Below, piece after piece: positions 43,961 through 57,000 of a stretch of DNA of 64,000 nucleotides. The notes beneath the pieces are model-generated. The model ran no database searches. It was not told the DNA's origin and saw only the letters and a list, made by a program, of their open reading frames with translations. The position numbers and the translations under genes are program-made. The stretch lies in the NCBI GenBank assembly GCA_009599575.1, contig VWND01000095.1:1420585-1484584 (forward strand), given 5' to 3'. Every line of letters begins with the position of its first letter. Position 1 is the first letter of the stretch. This stretch comes from Blumeriella jaapii. Taxonomy: Eukaryota; Ascomycota; Leotiomycetes; Helotiales; Drepanopezizaceae.

Positions 43961-45748
43961 TAACGCTCTGAAGCAATCCTTTTTTTTTCTGCTTTTTTTT
44001 AATTTGTATTAATATTTCGTTTTAAAAAAAATACCTTTTAACATTCCGCACGAATTTTTAATTTCTAAACGCATATCCTGGCGTTATCCCGGAATAATTT
44101 TTTTTAAAAAAGAATAATAATCCTCGATTTGTATTTATACACTTCAGACTTTTGATATTATGCCAATTTTCTTTTAGCGTTGCAAAAACTTTTTTTTTAG
44201 TTTCAAAAGTAATAAATATTATAATTTTTGACTTTCAGATTTTAATATACTAATAAGCGCTTTTCTTTTCCGGTAACTAAATACGCAGTTCTAAAATAAA
44301 AAACTTTTAATTAATCGATATAAAAGTGTTTAAAAATCGGTTTCCTATTAAATTATTCGAAAATATAAAATCGTTGATATTTATTTTTTATATTTAAAAT
44401 ACGAAAAAAACCTTTTCAGCTAGGTTTTAGCTTCTGCCCGGCGGCAATATAATTATATAATATAACTAAAAATCTAAGCAAAAACGTTTCTTAAAAGTTA
44501 TTATTATTTGGTATATCGTTTAGCTTTGTGTTTTTGCGTTTTTATCGTTTGTTTTAAAAATTCCTTTCCGCAAAAACTTTCCGATCGGCCAAATGTTTTA
44601 ATATTATATTTTATCATTTTTTTAAAATCCGTTGAATCCGCCGACCATAATTCTTCGGAAAATCTATCAGCTTTTAAATTATTATATATAATTTAAGCGT
44701 AATAAGCTGAAAAAGCAAAAAAAATATCGATTGCAATACGAAATTAATATTTCCGATAAATATTAAAAGCTGAATATCCGAGATTAAGCATTTTTTTTTT
44801 TGCATTTGCTTTAAAAATTATTAATTTCAGCTTCTGCGAATTTTTTTTTATTATATTGCTTAAAACTCGTTGCATAATATCTACGGCCTTTTCAGCCATA
44901 TTTATGGACTTTTTGAAAACTATAGGCGAATTGGTTTAAAAAGCTTTTTTTTTTCTTAGCAAACGATTTTAGTCTGGCGCTGAAATAGCTTCCAGAATCA
45001 ACGTAAAAGCCGACTAAAATATTATTTTTCGTAAATAATAACGTAAAAGCTTTAATTGCTTATTCCGAACTTAATATTGAGCAAAAATATATTTAAATAA
45101 ATCGAAAAAAGTAATCAATTACTATTAGTAAATATTTATATTATTAAAAAACTCTTGAAAAAATCCGCAAAAATCAGCTCTTAATAGCTCTATAAAACCT
45201 GATATTATTACTCGTAATAATAATTAAGACTTTTAAGCGATGCCGAGTTTAACGTATTACAAACAGCTTTTAATATACAAGCTGATATTTTTAGTAATTA
45301 AAAGCTAATATACGTTTCGAAGCTTTTCTATCGTGATATTAGCTGCAAAATGTTTATTTTAGTCGTAGGCTGTTTTAAAAGTTTACGATATTTAATTTGG
45401 TACCAAGCATCTTTTGAAAATTTCTTTTTATAAATATTACAAAGCGTTATTTTTCCATTTGTATTTTATAATTTTTTTTTATAAAATTGCTTTTTTAATT
45501 TTGTCGTTACTTTTTAAATATCTGCTATTTAGTAAAAGATTAACAACTTTAGCATATTATTAACAAATTTTATATATTATAAATAAATTTATTAAAATCG
45601 TTGTAAAAAATTTTGCAATTCGATTATTTTTTCAAATCGCAATTCCTGCGAGCGATAAAAAAAATTCCAATTTTATTATATATTTAATACTTTCAATTGC
45701 ATAAAAAGCTGCTATAAACTTTTTACGTTTTTGTTTTAAAACTTTCGC
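43911..45748 (-). pseudogene. Family H Ty3/gypsy integrase relic (minus strand)
   Basis: On the minus strand, 45480-44230 reads as an integrase: LLIVIDYFFRFI, AIKAFTLLFTKNNILVGFYV, DSGSYFSARLKSFAKKK (one catalytic Asp kept), NMAEKAVDIMQRVLSNIIKK (catalytic Glu kept), then FKANAKKKNA and YLSEIL. It ends near a purine tract (minus-strand GGGAGAATGGGG, 43911-43925) followed by TGTGATAG (43910 leftwards), the expected start of a 3' LTR. The 5' part of the element was pushed off-window by E copy 3. This is a separate lineage from A, D, E and F. Confidence 0.7.
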
Positions 45749-46015
45749 TGTGACGATCTAATTAGTCGAAAGGCTGGAAGAGCAGTCAACTGGTCGCCGA
45801 ATTCATATAATATAAAAAACGAGCTTTTGATTTTGTAATAAAAATATTTATTTAAAATCAACAATTGTAAAAGGCAAAAATGCTAAAAAGAAAAAGTTTT
45901 TTATATATAAATAATTTTTATAATTGATAAAAGACCTACCAAAAGACCAGGAAGCTTGCAATTATACGTAATTGCTGGGATAATACGAAAGGTAGCAAAA
46001 AAATAAGCCGTTATA
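45749..46015 (-). repeat. Family E copy 3, 3' LTR
   Basis: Left end TGTGACGATCTAATTAGTCG, right end AAGCCGTTATA. The right half is strongly RIPed and the left 60 bases are not. Matches the other E LTRs along its whole length. Confidence 0.93.
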
Positions 46016-46133
46016 TTATTTTTGCGTCCGAAAAAAGCGCGTTTTCGAGCTTTTATTTATTGGTACGTCGTTATTCAAATAATCGTACGAATTTAAACTT
46101 TCGAAATACGCTTTCAGCCAATTTATAAGTTTT

Positions 46134-46362
46134 TGTAAGAATTGAAAGGCAGGAAAACATTAGTTCAAACAATAGAGCTCAGATAAGGTTGGGTTAATAG
46201 TCAGACTGATTTTTACCTTTTACATTTTAGTAGAAGGCGTGTATAAATACAAAAGGAGGGGTGGAGCCCTCGAAAAAAGTATTTCCCAGAAAACCAGGCG
46301 AATTTCATTTAATATGCTTTTCCAGCCCCTATTCCGACTTTTTTTTTATCCTTTATAATATA
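46134..46362 (-). repeat. Family F copy 4, 3' LTR, left piece
   Basis: From TGTAAGAATTGAAAGGCAGG to the LINE junction. Much of it is nearly unmutated (GAGCTCAGATAAGGTTGGG). The last 30 bases are duplicated at 52679-52709 as the LINE target duplication. Confidence 0.92.
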
Positions 46363-47079
46363 TACGGATTTTACTTTTTGTTCGCAGCAATTATTAAATT
46401 TATTATATTCGATTCGGGAGATTCGTTTTTTTTCCGAATTTCGAGGAATTAATTCGAAAGTTCGTCGCGTTCGCCGTGCAGCTCGCGAAATGATTTTTTC
46501 CATTTTTTTTCGGTCGTTCGACGATTACGACTACGATTACGACGAGTTATATATTCGCTTTATAAACGCAATTTCACCGTTTTAATTAAATTTGCATTTT
46601 AAAAAAAAAAAGTAAGCGAATGTTTTTAGCATTCGCTTTTTTTTTTTCGCTTTAAAATACGAAGCGCGAATATTTATTATTGCAACGTCGGTTATTATTA
46701 GCTAGTTCGACGAAGCAAACCGACAGTTTTAAATACGCCGCAAAATATAGGTATAATTCGCGACCGCTGCCGACAGCGTCGTAAATTAGCAAAAAAAAGC
46801 CCCGAAGCGCGATAATACGCCGAAAAGCTTGCAAAATTTTTTTTTTTTTTTTTTTTGCAAACCCGCGCTTTTATTATTTTTTTCGCCGCTTCGCTAAATA
46901 GCATCGATCTTTTTTTTTTTTTTTTGCTAAATCAGTTATTTGGGCAAATCGAATTTTACGAAAAGTTTTAAAAATTTTAATAAACTTTGAAAAATTAAAA
47001 TCGATTACCGTTAAAAAGTTATAATAACAAATGCGTCCGTTTATTAGCGGAACTTTACGCGTTTTTTTTGAATTCGTTT

Positions 47080-47840
47080 ATCGAAGATTAATTAGCAAAA
47101 ATTCGATAAAACTATCGCTTTTTAATTACGTCGGCGAAAAGCATTTTGCTAAATAAATTTAATATTTTCGTTTTTAAATAAAAAATCGCGAAGTTTATAC
47201 CGGGCCTGACGAAAAACGCGATTAAAAACCTGACGCTTACGAAAATAAGCTGGGCTTTTTACTTAATCGATTTGAAAATTAAAAATTTTTTTATTATTTA
47301 AAAAAGTGTCGAAGTCTTTCGCAAAATATTCGAAGCCACCGCCGTACGCATTTCGGAAAAATAATACAATTACGCGGTACAAAACGTTCTAGACACGGTT
47401 TCGAAGCTATTCGGCGACGTTTTCTATTATTTAAAATATATAAAAAACGAGGTTTTTTATTTAAATTAAAATTAAGCCGATTAATACGCGCTTTTTCCGA
47501 TACGAAGCGAATTTAATTATAAATAAGCAAATCTGAATTTTTTTTTTTTTACAGCTAATTAAAAGTTTTATTTTTTTCGGCGTTAACGCTTAAGCCAAGC
47601 TTATCGATAAAAAACCGGCTATATTTCGCTACAATTTTAAATATTAAGGTTTTTGTAATTTATTAATTTGCATTCGATACGTTCGTTGCAATTACTATAG
47701 CAACCGAATACAAAACTACGATGGCTCGACTAATTTCAATTGCAAAATAATTTTATAATACGCGAACTGCTATAAGCTATACGCTGCGGATTATTTACGC
47801 TGTTTTGCGGCTTTTCGCCGCGTAAATAATAAAATAATAC
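47080..47840 (+). pseudogene. LINE ORF1 (gag-like) relic
   Basis: Recognisable parts are KFIPGLTKNAIKNLTLTKIS (about 47190-47250), NYAVQNVLDTVSKLFGDVFY and a run of cysteines at about 47690-47820 (CNYYSNRIQNYDG, NFNCK, NCYKLY, YLRC) that fits three CCHC knuckles of Tad-type Gag. RNA binding is family knowledge. Several stops and shifts are present. Short open frames in 46650-46904 and 47876-48183 lie outside recognisable domains. Confidence 0.65.
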
Positions 47841-48369
47841 GATTAATTAAAAAAAAACTGAAAGCTGTTAAGCGATTGAAAAAAGCGGTTTATTCGGTCG
47901 CGATTATTTTTATTATTAAAGCTTTTATTTTTTTAAATAATAATAATTCGGTTATTAATAACGCGGGCCGAAAAAAGAAACGCGAAAACGCCGTGACGGC
48001 ATACAAGCAAAAAACCATCGCGTTTTTAATTATTATTTCCGCCGCGGCGGCAACGCTAAACGTAATCTTTTCGAACCGTTTAATCCGAAATTCAGTTTTA
48101 AAAAACAATCGCTGAATATTTAGCATTTTGGCCGAAAAGTATATTCGATTTTCGACGATACGGCTTTCGTAGCTTTTTCGCAAAACACGCTTTTTTTTAT
48201 TTCGTTAAAAGCAATTTTTTATCCGTTTTTATCGAATTAGCTACGAAATAAGCTTTAAGTTTTCGCAAACGAATTAAAAAAAATAGATATTAATACCGAT
48301 ATTTTTATTTTTTAATAATAAAATATTTTTATAAGCAACGCGAGGGATTTCGCAACCGAAAGTTTAAAA

Positions 48370-49030
48370 TAAATTTTAATATTTATTAAGCAAACGTTTA
48401 AAAAAAACAACCGAAGCATATTACGCTTTTGCATTTATGCGATGCAAAGCGTATAAACGTGATTTGCGTATAAAAACCTTGAAGCGTTTTAAAAATCAAA
48501 ATACAAAACTATCCGTTATACGATTTGTATATACCGATCGATTTATAAAATAAAACCGAAAAAGAAATTTTCGAGCGAATACGTTTTAAAATGCTGATTT
48601 ATATCCGAAAAGGCGCAGAATTCAATTTATAACAACGACGATTAATTAATAATAAAAATTTGCTTTGGCTAAACGTAAATATATATTTTATTTTTAACGT
48701 ATATAAATAGGGCTATATTTAATAAATATTGGATTACGTAATATATTTCGAATCATTTTTTAATTATATAATAAGCGGCGATTTTAATATTCGATACGAC
48801 ATTTTTAAGCCGGGGTCGGATATAGCAAAAAATGGAAAATATTTCGCGGATTAAGCTGCTATTTCGAATATAAATTTTATCGGCGCCGCTAGCGAATTTA
48901 TTTATAATAAAAAATACGTTTTAGATTTTACTTTTTCGAACGTGCTTAATTCGATTATTACGATACGATACGATATGTATAGCGGCTTAAATTATAAAAT
49001 TCAAATAACGATTTTTTTTAATAAAAAAAA
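48370..49030 (+). pseudogene. LINE ORF2 apurinic endonuclease domain
   Basis: Segments KKQPKHITLLHLCDAKRINV, then ISGDFNIRYDIFK (about 48765-48805) and KYVLDFTFSNVLNS (about 48905-48950), match the exonuclease-endonuclease-phosphatase fold used by LINEs to nick target DNA. G-D-F-N and L-D-F-x-F-S-N are the metal-site motifs and are kept. Stops lie at usual Gln or Trp sites. Confidence 0.8.
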
Positions 49031-49599
49031 ATATTCGTAATTTAAATATATTATAAAATATCCGATTTAAAACTCGGCAAATTCGCAGGTCTGATGCGCG
49101 CAAAAACTAGCCGATTTGCGGACTTCGTTATATTATTAACGCTAAAAAAATTAAACGAATACGCGGCTGCGCTGGCCCGGGTTTTTTAAAAAAGTATTAC
49201 AGCTGCCGGAAAGCTTTTTCAAAAGAGCTTACAGGCCATTTTATAATAAATCGACGAATATTAAAAAGCCAAAAACAAATATTTGCAAATACGCAAAATA
49301 ATATACGACGATAAAATCCTCGAAAAAACTAAGCAGTTTTTCGCTATAATACGCAAAGCGAAAAAGAATTATTAGCGAAAATTTATTAACGGAATCGATA
49401 ATAACGAAAAGCTGTATAAAATAATAGGCTAGCATCGAGTAATTACGAATTTTAAAGTTTTTTTAATAATAATAAACGGTATTATAATTAAAAATATTAA
49501 AAATAAAACTAATGCTTTAAAAAACGAAGTATTTGGCCGCTTTTCAGCTATCGACGATTTCGACCAAGATTTTTTTATCGAATAAATAAAGTCGGGCCA

Positions 49600-50720
49600 T
49601 TTTTTTTAAGCAGATTTCGTATCGTCCGAAAAAATAAAAAAATATTATATCGGAATTATTAGCATTTTTCCGAGCATTAACCGGATTACGGTAAAACTTT
49701 TGAAAGCTTATTAAAAAAAAATCAGAACCGTTATATATAGCTTATTTAACCGTTGTTTCGTAACGAATTATTTTCCGATTTTTTAAAAGCTGGCCGAAAT
49801 AGCTATAATAATTAAAACCGGCAAACGAAATAAATCTTTTTTACGTTCGTAGCGTTCGATCGCTTTTTTTTTTTTTGCATATTTAAAAGTTTTGAAAAAA
49901 TTATCGTTAGCAAAATCGCGTAAATAGCGTTTACGACCGGTTTTTTTAATTTATAATATAAAAGCGCTTTTTTTTCGAAACGCTTTGCTTTCGATTTGGC
50001 AGCGTATTTTTACGGCCGATATCGAAATTGCGTTCGCCGTAAAAAAAATATATTACGATTATTATTCTAAACGTATAAAGCGCGTTCGACGCCGTTTTGA
50101 TTCGACGCTTACTTAAAAGAATAATCGAGCAAAAGTGGCCTTTTTTATTTTTTTTATTATTTAAATCGTTTTTTACGAAACGACGAATGCAAATATAATT
50201 CGAAAAAAAAACTACCGATTTTAGCTACGTTTATTACGGCATTTTTTAAAAGTTGTTATTTTCTTCGGTTTTGTATATATTATATTTAGCAGAATTGCTT
50301 AATTAAAATTTTACTTTTCGTTTTAAATACGCAAACGATATATTAATTTATCGTATTTTATATAATTTAAACGATAATATCGAATTATTTGCAAAAAACG
50401 TTCGCGATATTTTCGAATGGAAAAACGAATATAAAATCGCTTTTGCGCCGGAAAAAATCGAAATAATATATATTATTACGCAAAATAATAATTACGCTTT
50501 TTCGATCATGATCGACGATAAAATTACGATTTTTTGCATTATTACGGCGAAAAAAAAGCGAGCAATCCGCGCTGCGCTGGCTAAAGGTTTGGTTCGATCG
50601 AAAATTTATTTTTAAACGATACGTTAAAAAACGCGTAAGCAAAATACGATAAGCGGCGCAATATATTAAAAGCTTCGGCCGAATTAATAATGGTTTTCCG
50701 GCTAGCGCGCTGCGAAAAGC
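49600..50720 (+). pseudogene. LINE ORF2 reverse transcriptase domain
   Basis: The start of RT can be followed from about 49640 (PSINRITVKLLKAY, then LFNRCFVTNYFPIF, KLAEIAIIIKTGKRNKSF and LRSWRSIAFFFFAYLKVLKK), the pattern of LINE RT blocks 0-2. After about 50100 the frame is poor. ENIADIFEWKN-like and FAPEKIEIIYI segments near 50400-50470 represent the thumb region. The catalytic box is not convincingly visible. The minus-strand frame 50385-50642 is a shadow. Confidence 0.72.
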
Positions 50721-51239
50721 AATAATTATTTATGTTTTTTTTTCGATATTATTTGAGACCGAAATTTAATACGCAGGCCGTACGAAATTTGAACGCCGAA
50801 CCGAACGAAATAATTAAATTAGCATTCGTTTCGACGGTTATATCGATTTAATACAGAAAATTATTATTTTGGCCGTACGGAAAATATTTTTTATATGGCG
50901 TATTATTTTTTTTATTATAATAATACGGAACGCAGGCTTTTTTTTCGCAAGCGCGGCTTTAAAAAAAGCTAAAATACGTTTTACGATAAAATTGCAAATC
51001 GTAAACGAAGCGTATTTTTTGATTTAACGTATTTTTATTTTAATGATTTTTCGAAGCAAATACGCGGATATATATATAATCGCTAAAACGAAAATTTAGC
51101 GCTTCGGCGATATTTTTTTATAAATCCTACGATTTAAATTTTTTTTTTCGCATTTTTTTTTCGCTCGGCAGCCGCATCGATTTTATTATAAGCGTTAAAA
51201 AAAAAAAAAAAGCCGCGGAAAACTTTAAGAAATAATAAA

Positions 51240-51660
51240 AACAAAACTATTTTTCGGAAACGTTACGATTTTTTCGGACGGCTGCGAAAAATATAAAAAC
51301 GGCGTTTATTTCGTAGATTACGAATACGTTATATATTAAAAACCGTAAGCAAATAGCGTTTAAGTACGGTTCGATAAACGATTATTTTTACGTTTTTCGA
51401 CGCAAAAGCGATAAAAACATAAAAAAGTTTGCAAAAAATTACGAGCATGCTAGCCGAAGTGCGTACGTAAAAGTTATAAATATATATCGATAGCATTTTA
51501 ATAATCTGAAAAATACGCGAAATACTTTTTTTTTTTTTTAATAAGTTTTTTTAGCCTGTTTAAAAAATAATAAAAACATACGACGTGAAAATTAAATAAG
51601 CATCGGATTATACGAATATCGAAAGCAACGAAGCCGTCGATAAATTAGCAAATGCGAATG
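51240..51660 (+). pseudogene. LINE ORF2 RNase H domain
   Basis: IFSDGCEKYKNGVYFVDYEY (about 51265-51325) carries the first catalytic Asp, and DYTNIESNEAVDKLANANAK (about 51605-51670) is the terminal G-x-x-x-I-x-G-N-E-x-A-D block. An RNase H in a LINE is usual for the Tad1 and I clades. Confidence 0.8.
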
Positions 51661-51924
51661 CAAAAAAGACTTTTTGAAATAAAGGTTTTACGTCCGAACC
51701 GACTGTAAATAAGATACGCTTCGATTTTAGAAAAATGCGGAATTCGTATCGAAGCCGCTGATGGAAAACAGCCAGCAGAAAGCTTTTACGAAATTATAAG
51801 CGGTAAAACCCGGTATACGTAATTAAACTTTTGCCGAAGCTCGATATACCGAAACGATTGTTTTATTATTATTTAACGATTAAAATTATTTATAAAAACT
51901 ACGAATAATATTACGTTAAATATA

Positions 51925-52040
51925 ATTATACCGACGCCGAATTACGCTGCAAATGCAAAAAGCTTAAGATTTTATTGCATTTCGTGTTATGCCGCCGCGC
52001 GATCAAACGTTTTTTTAATTGGTTTAAAAAAACTCGACCA
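51925..52040 (+). pseudogene. LINE ORF2 C-terminal Cys/His finger
   Basis: CKCKKLKILLHFVLCRRAIK (about 51950-52005) follows the C-x-C-x7-H-x4-C finger found at the end of Tad1-type ORF2. A Leu-Asp/Ser-Glu-rich end follows near 52060. Confidence 0.78.
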
Positions 52041-52169
52041 AACGCTTTTTTCCGAATCGAACGAAAAGCCGTGATATTTTTTAAAAATTTGCTTTATAAG
52101 CCAAAGGATTTCATAACGTTTTTACGCGTTATTATTACAGTTTCTTAGATATAATCAATTTTATTATAC

Positions 52170-52678
52170 GTATATTGCTTGCTTTAATCGAATGCAATTC
52201 GAACAAAATAAACTGCGTACGGCCGCGCGAAGCGACGTTACAGCGGAGCGAATATTATTATATATATTTATATAACGGATGCTTTTTTATTTTGATAAGC
52301 GCAAATTTGTTTTTAGCTTTTGGTTTTTGGATTCGGATATTTGAATATTGCTTTTTTTTTTTTTCTCGGCTTATTGGTTATATTATTATGCGTTTTTACG
52401 TAATCGACAGATTATATTTTGATCGGTGTCGTATATATACTTTTTGGGCTTTTTTTTGAGTTTTACGCTTATATATTTTATTGACGGATTATCGCAAAAG
52501 ACGGCGAAAAGCGTAAATGACAGCAGCTTTAGCTGTATTAATACGAATTGCTTTCGGAGTCGTATTTTGTATTTAATTTTTTAGCTTAGCACGTTTCCGT
52601 ATTTTCTGGGAGGTCTTAGGATGGCAGCCTTTCGGCTGCACTCCGCTAGACGTTAATTAATACTACTACTACTACTAC
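52170..52678 (+). other. LINE 3' untranslated region and TAC tail
   Basis: About 500 bases after ORF2. It holds the segment shared with 43531-43770, a GC-richer, less RIPed tip with the hairpin GCAGCC-TTTC-GGCTGC (about 52625-52640), and a terminal run of TAC trinucleotides. The hairpin plus short tandem tail is the likely recognition site for the LINE RT. Confidence 0.75.
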
Positions 52679-52893
52679 TTCCGACTTTTTTTCAATTCTT
52701 TTTAATATAATTTTAATAACTGGTTTTTTAGCAATTATTTTTATAAAATATTTTATTTAAATATTATTTTTAATTTTTATAATATTATTCGGCCCTTACG
52801 GCCTATTCGCAAAAAGTATTATTCGAAAGTTAATAAAAAGCAAAGGGTTTTGGCGGATTATCTGACTTATATACGTAATATTAGTTTTTAATA
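52679..52893 (-). repeat. Family F copy 4, 3' LTR, right piece
   Basis: Continues the F LTR after the LINE, ending AGTTTTTAATA. Strongly RIPed. Confidence 0.9.
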
Positions 52894-53161
52894 TTACTTT
52901 TTTTTTTAAGCTTTTGGTTTTTTAAAAGCGATTGATTTTTTTATACGTATATTTTCGTATATAACGTGCGTTACGCTTTCGAAATAACGTACGGTTTTTT
53001 TTTTTTTTTTCCGCTTTCGATCGTGAATTATAGCTGTTTCTTTCGCTTTCGGTCGTAAATTATGGCTGTTTTGCTATTTTGTTTTTTTTTTTGTTTTCGG
53101 TAGCGTTCGTATTTTCGTTTAAAAAAGCTTTTTTTTTAAAATAGCCGCAATTTTTCTGCTT

Positions 53162-53202
<41 letters not shown>

Positions 53203-53240
53203 AATTATTTTTCGCCGCGTTCGCCGCGAATTTTTAAAAT

Positions 53241-53940
53241 GCTTTTGATTTTTATTTGCTTTCGGTATATACGCTTAATCTTACGCGAAAATATTATAGC
53301 GGTTTTTTTGCTTTTTTGCGTTTTCGAGCTTTTTAACGTAAAATGCAACCGTTGTAAAACTTCGTACATTTAATACTTTTTTATAAATCTTTTAAATTTT
53401 TATTCGAATTCGTTTTTAATTAATTACAAATTCTTGCCGCACGCGCCGCCGAGGCGCAAATTTTTTTCTCGGGCCTTAACGATTTTATAAATCGTTTCGA
53501 TGCTATTATCGCCGCTGCCGCTTTTTTTTTTTTGCTGCCGAAGCTAAAGCTTTTGCTAAAACTTTTGTTAATTTTATTATTTATAACGTTTATATAAATC
53601 GTTTTAAAAAAAATAACGCTTCGGCTTTTATAATAATCGGAAATCGTACGACTCGCGCCGCGGCTCGAATTGCCGCTGCTGCTGCTGCGCCCGCTTTTAT
53701 CGGTTTAACGGCTGCTATTGTTTTAAAAGCTTTGGCTGCGCCGGCCTTTTTATTTAACGACGTTAATATAAAACGTATTTTCCGACGTTTCGAAAACGTC
53801 GCTCGGATTTATTTTAATTAATTAAATTAAATTTTAAATTTTTACGAAAATATCGTAATTGCAATTCGAAATTCGATTACGGCTATTGTAAAAGTTTTAA
53901 TTAAAATAAATCGAATATTTTGCGAATTCGTTTAATATTA
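53241..53940 (+). pseudogene. Family F copy 4 antisense ORF (Ala-rich, unknown)
   Basis: Counterpart of the antisense frame in F copy 1, opposite to this copy's gag-pol. It begins at an ATG near 53239 (MLLIFICFRYIRLILRENII). It includes LAARAAEAQIFFSGLNDFIN, a homopolymer shift near 53530, an Ala-rich stretch (GNRTTRAAARIAAAAAAPAF) and IKRIFRRFENVARIYFN. Interruptions are TAA in place of CAA. No domain recognised. Confidence 0.4.
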
Positions 53941-54089
53941 ATTTTTTTAGCTTGCCGCTGTTTTTAAATTTGAAAAAAAATAACGATAAAAATAAAAAAA
54001 AAATTAACGATAATAATACGAATAATAAATCGCTTTAGCGGCGGTTCTAAGATTTTTTAAATTTTTTTTTTTTTTTTTTTTTTTTTTAT

Positions 54090-57000
54090 GGCGCGCATTC
54101 GTTATTGCTCCGTTGCTATTATTTGTCGTATTTTTCAAGTATTTTTTTTATAATTTTTTTTGCGTTCGTAAAATAGTTTTTTGACTTTTACAAAGTTTTC
54201 GCTTAATAAATAACTTTTTTATCGTATTAAGTAATATCGGCTTTTTTTTATATTTTTATAAGCTTATATTAATTTGACTTTGTATTTTTCGGATTTTTAA
54301 AATTTTATTATATTATTTTTCGGTTCGGTATCGTTCCGACTTTGCTAAAATTCCAATAAAAAAACGTAAAAAATATCGTAAATACAATATAAAAAAAAAA
54401 GCTCGAATTAATAAACTTGGCCGTGTTTATATATAATTCGCTTAATTTTAAAAGGTTTTAAATATTTATTTAAAAGCTTTCGAAAAAATCGCAGCTATCG
54501 AAAGTTTTTAATCGATAATAATATTTTATCGTTTATTTGAAATTTAATTTTTTTGTGTTTAGCGTCGTAAAACTTTTTATAATTCGCGTTAGCTTTTTTT
54601 AGTTTTTTTTTAAATATTTCTTTTTTTTTTGTAATATTTTAATTCGTTTTTCCGCTAACGATACTTTTTTTTTTACGACGTCGCTTTCGACGTTGCTGCC
54701 AAGTTTTAAATAAAAGCCGTATAATATACGAAAAAAAATAAAACCCGTAAAAGCGTATATCGAATTGTTGTACGTAAACTCGGCTAAAACAAATTTCGTA
54801 GCTTAATCGTTTTATCGATAATCGCAATACGTACGAAAATAAAATTTTAAAATTTAATTTTAACGTTTCGTTTGGCCATCGGTTTAAAAATGGAAAACGA
54901 TGCTTAATCGACGTCGTATTTGTAAATAAAATATTACTGAAAATTAAAATTTATTAGTGAAAACTAATCTTTTGTTTATAATAATCTTTTTAAAACAGCC
55001 AAAAATTTTATTAATATGTTATATAAATATTTTAATTAAATTTAGAATTGAAATCGTTTTTTATATCGGTATATATTTCGATAGCTTCGTATATCGGTTT
55101 ATTATAACGAATATCGAATCGTAAATACGATTTCGTTTTTTGCTAAAAAGTAGATCCGTAATAAAATTTATAATTTTTTTTTTTTAAAGTTTCGTAGAAA
55201 TCGAAAAAAAAATTAATTCGCTATAAGATCGGTGCTTTCTAAATTTGCTTTTTTAATATTTTTTATACGTATTAACGTAACGCTTTACGTCGCTTCGTAA
55301 ACCAGGCCAGAAATATTTTTTTTCGATCAATTTTAGCGTTCGCCGAAAGCTTTAATAGCCGGCGGTCGGGTCGTCGTAATTAATTTTTAATATTTCGCTT
55401 TTAATAACGCTTTTATTCGAAATATACGTACGTTTTTTGTAACGTAATAATTTATTTTGGCTTATACGCCAATATTTTTCGAATTCGGCTCGATTGCTTT
55501 GCGAAGCCGATTCGTACGTTTTTTATAATACAAAAAAATCAAATTTTTATAATTTAAAAATAATTTTATAAATCGGTTTTGCTAATTCGTTATTAGCCGT
55601 TCCGGATTATAGTAATACAACGGCTACGCTCCGTGGTATATATTATTTGTAATTAATAATATTAGCAAAAAATAATTCGGCGAAAAAACTTTTTATTTAA
55701 TTTTTTTCCGCTTGCTTTTTACTTTTTGATTCCGTTAATAAAAGCTTCGAATATTTATCGGCGCGAAATAATTTATGCTTCGATTTTAAGCGTATTTTTA
55801 CTGCGGAAAACATTTTAAAATTTTTTAAATAAGCTAATTTTAATTTACGATGCAACGTAAACAATTGCTCGTTATTTTTTTTAAATTTTTTTTTAAATTT
55901 AGCCGGCGAAAAAAACCATTCGCCGGATTAAAAACTTTTGTTTTATATTCGATTGCAAAATCGTATTTAGCTAATTCGTCGGCTTATTTCGCTTAGCGTC
56001 CGTTTAAACGTTTTTTCGTAAAAAAGTATTTTAAATTATAATAATTTGTACGCATAATAATAACGTCGGAAGCGCTATGTAAATATTAGCTTTATTATTT
56101 AAAAACGTAAATTATAGCTATTAGCTCAGCGTCGTAAATTTCGTATTTTTGTTTTATAAAAAAAAGCTTTTTCGAATAATACGCGATAAAATGCTAACGT
56201 ATTTTCGCACTCTTTCCGAATAATTAAAATAATATTTCGTTTATAGCGAATTTCGAAGCGTTTGTTTCGATTTGAATTTTTAATCGAAAATCGAAATAGC
56301 GTAAAATCGATGCTTAGCAAAACTTTTCTTTTAAAAGTAAAAAAACGATTTTCGCCTCGAATAAAAAACGAAAAGGGCCCGATATTTTTCTTCGTTATAT
56401 CTTTTTTAAAAAATCTGTAATAAATCGGCAAAACTTAGCGTAGTTTTTAATAAAACGTTTATAAAAATTAATAAAACCTAAAAATATTCAAATATTTCGT
56501 TACGTAATAAAAAAAGGCTATTTTCGAATATTATTTACTTTTCCTTGGTTTATTTTAATTTCCGTAAAAGTAACGACGAAGCCTAGGAATTCAATCGTAT
56601 TCGTATCGAAAACATATTTTTTCAGGTTTTCGTAAAGTTTATTTCAACGAAATTTTTCGAAAACTTTTTTTACCGCGTTTGTATAATCGTCGAGGTTTTC
56701 GGAAAATATTAAAATATCGTCGAAGTAAATTATATACGTAACATTTATTAAATCGACTAAAAATTAATTAATAAACGCTTGAAAAATTGCTAATGCGTTC
56801 GAAAAACCAAAAAGTAATACGCAATACTCGAAATATCCGTAACGAATGCGAAACGCAGTTTTTCATTTATTTTCTTTTTTTATTCGAAAGCGGTAATACG
56901 CCTAAATAAAATCTAGCTTAATAAATATTTTAGCTTTTTTCAAACGGTTTAACGTTTTGCTTATAAAAAGTAAAAAAGTTCAATTTTTAACCGTAATTGC

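Larger units (their letters stand above)
46363..52678 (+). mobile_element. Tad1-like LINE (non-LTR retrotransposon) in the F LTR
   Basis: About 6.3 kb inserted in the F copy 4 LTR. The target is duplicated over some 14-31 bases beginning TTCCGAC (46332 and 52679), a length typical of target-primed reverse transcription. It reads 5' leader, gag-like ORF1 with zinc knuckles, then ORF2 with apurinic endonuclease, RT, RNase H and a terminal Cys/His finger. It ends in a (TAC)n tail (52661-52678). This order is that of the fungal Tad1 clade. It looks full length, but RIP has filled both ORFs with stops. Confidence 0.88.

Noticed and set aside
47876..48183. Overlapping plus and minus frames of 79 and 97 codons as small genes
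   Set aside because: They fall within the LINE between ORF1 and the endonuclease, show no start context or conserved pattern and overlap each other.
52175..52459. 94-codon frame after the LINE ORF2
   Set aside because: It spans the LINE 3' untranslated part that matches 43531-43770, where the frame is not kept.
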